Assembly: GCF_009711185.1 (NCBI RefSeq)
Contig: NZ_WMIF01000003.1
Span: forward strand, 158,470 to 222,469
Reading direction: 5' to 3'
DNA length: 64,000 nt
From: Paracoccus limosus
GTDB taxonomy: Bacteria > Pseudomonadota > Alphaproteobacteria > Rhodobacterales > Rhodobacteraceae
Part shown: positions 63,320 to 64,000 of the stretch, one piece after another
Position numbering within the stretch: the first letter of the stretch is position 1
Layout of the letters: each line of letters opens with the position of its first letter
Translations under genes and position numbers: made by a program
Notes under the pieces: model-generated
Told to the model about the DNA's origin: nothing
The model's database searches: none
What the model saw: only the letters and a program-made list of their open reading frames with translations

Positions 63320-64000
63320 ATGCAAGAGCGCACCCTGCCCCACGACCTGCTGGAGCTTGATACCGATGTGCTGGTGATCGGCGGCGGCCCGGCCGGAACC
63401 TGGGCCGCGCTGTCCGCGCGTCAGGCCGGCGCGCGGGTGGTTCTGGTCGACAAGGGATATTGCGGCACCTCCGGCGTCGGGGCGGCCGCGACGATCGGGC
63501 ATTGGTGGGTTCCGCCCGAAAGCCGCGAAGCTGCCATGGCAGCCAAGAACGCCGATGGCCGCGATCTGGGCGAGCGGCGCTGGATGGCCCGCATCCTGAC
63601 CGAGACCTGGCAAGCCTGGCCTGAATTTGCGGGTCCTCGTGGCTATATCGGTGATGTCAGCTATCGCGGTGCCGTCGGCGGCCAGTTCCTGTTGCAGGGG
63701 CCGGTCTATCTGAAAGAGATGCGGCGGCTGATCCATCGCGCCGGGGTCACGATTCTGGACCACGCCCCCGCCCTGACCCTGCGTCAGGACCAGCATGGCG
63801 CGGTCTGCGGCGCCGAAGGCGTGCTGTTGCGCAAGAACGCCCCGTGGAGGATCGACGCCCGCGCCGTGGTGATCGCAGCCGGCGGCTGCACGTTTCGCAG
63901 CGGTTGCCTTGGCGGGCATGTGAACACCGGCGATTCCGTCCTGATGGCGGCCGAGGCCGGGGCGCGCGTTTCGGGCATGGAGTTCTCGAACTATTACGGC
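63320..64000 (+). CDS. FAD flavoprotein, fumarate reductase/AprA-like, truncated by window end
   Basis: The first 227 residues are visible. The FAD loop is LVIGGGPAGTWAALSARQAGA, and the later AGGCTFRSGCLGGHVNTGD followed by EAGARVSGMEFSN is typical of succinate dehydrogenase/fumarate reductase and adenylylsulfate reductase flavoproteins. Catalytic residues further on lie outside the window. The start at 63320 follows a CGGAGA site 14 bases after the ferredoxin stop. Substrate is unknown. Confidence 0.82.
   Translation, partial: MQERTLPHDLLELDTDVLVIGGGPAGTWAALSARQAGARVVLVDKGYCGTSGVGAAATIGHWWVPPESREAAMAAKNADGRDLGERRWMARILTETWQAWPEFAGPRGYIGDVSYRGAVGGQFLLQGPVYLKEMRRLIHRAGVTILDHAPALTLRQDQHGAVCGAEGVLLRKNAPWRIDARAVVIAAGGCTFRSGCLGGHVNTGDSVLMAAEAGARVSGMEFSNYYG

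Overview
The window looks like chromosomal (or chromid) DNA of a GC-rich, facultatively denitrifying alphaproteobacterium. The best fit is the Paracoccus/Rhodobacterales group. The grounds are a fused NarK1-NarK2 ahead of narGHJI with a divergent NarR-type regulator, a NirK-NirV-pseudoazurin block with NnrR/FNR-type boxes, and a pseudoazurin with the Paracoccus-type copper ligand spacing. I see no rRNA, tRNA, CRISPR array, insertion sequence or phage gene. Genes are tightly packed with many ATGA start/stop overlaps.

Layout. 1-2.0 kb: truncated intradiol (catechol/hydroxyquinol-type) dioxygenase divergent from a LysR regulator. 2.1-4.4 kb: three-gene phospholipid module (acyltransferase, CdsA, CDP-alcohol phosphatidyltransferase). 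4.4-6.6 kb: NO-detoxification module (flavohemoglobin plus a CopD-like membrane protein, divergent from NsrR) with two ATGCAT-type palindromes. 6.6-18.4 kb: respiratory nitrate reductase operon narKGHJI, a parvulin-type isomerase and a DUF2478 protein on the minus strand, with narR divergent and an FNR box between. 18.4-26.5 kb: AraC and DUF2000 genes, then the nirK neighbourhood (12-TM NnrS-like protein, DUF2249, DUF59, nirK, nirV, NnrR-like regulator, pseudoazurin, second FNR/CRP regulator). 26.6-31.9 kb: NO-stress repair protein (RIC) with ubiX and ubiD, divergent from ubiT-ubiU-ubiV, the oxygen-independent ubiquinone genes, around one FNR box. These blocks together make a near-complete nitrate-to-NO respiratory island with anaerobic quinone supply. 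NO reductase and N2O reductase are not in the window.

31.9-41.0 kb: isopropanol/acetone catabolism, with a zinc alcohol dehydrogenase, acetone carboxylase acxABC, an AcxR-like activator and a CRP-type regulator. The same TGTCCG-N5-CGGACA palindrome precedes both acxA and adh. 41.1-48.1 kb: a putative RiPP (thioamidation) locus with GNAT, YcaO, TfuA and a 174-residue protein ending in four perfect GMSAPGPR repeats. It is divergent from a class III cyclase-TPR protein, and a cysteine-desulfhydrase-like gene lies further on. 48.1-59.3 kb: LacI-controlled operon of a polyamine-type ABC transporter, a HyuA/HyuB pair, a VOC protein and a FAD oxidoreductase, with a short leader ORF coupled to the first gene. 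59.5-64.0 kb: sulfonate/nitrate-type ABC transporter followed by a 2x[4Fe-4S] ferredoxin and the start of a fumarate-reductase/AprA-like flavoprotein, cut by the window edge.

The strongest candidate for an undescribed system is the YcaO-TfuA locus with its repeat-core precursor (41.06-44.67 kb). Next are the ferredoxin-flavoprotein pair behind a sulfonate-like importer and the HyuAB/polyamine-transporter operon. All functional statements come from reading translated sequence and motifs by eye; no database search was run.
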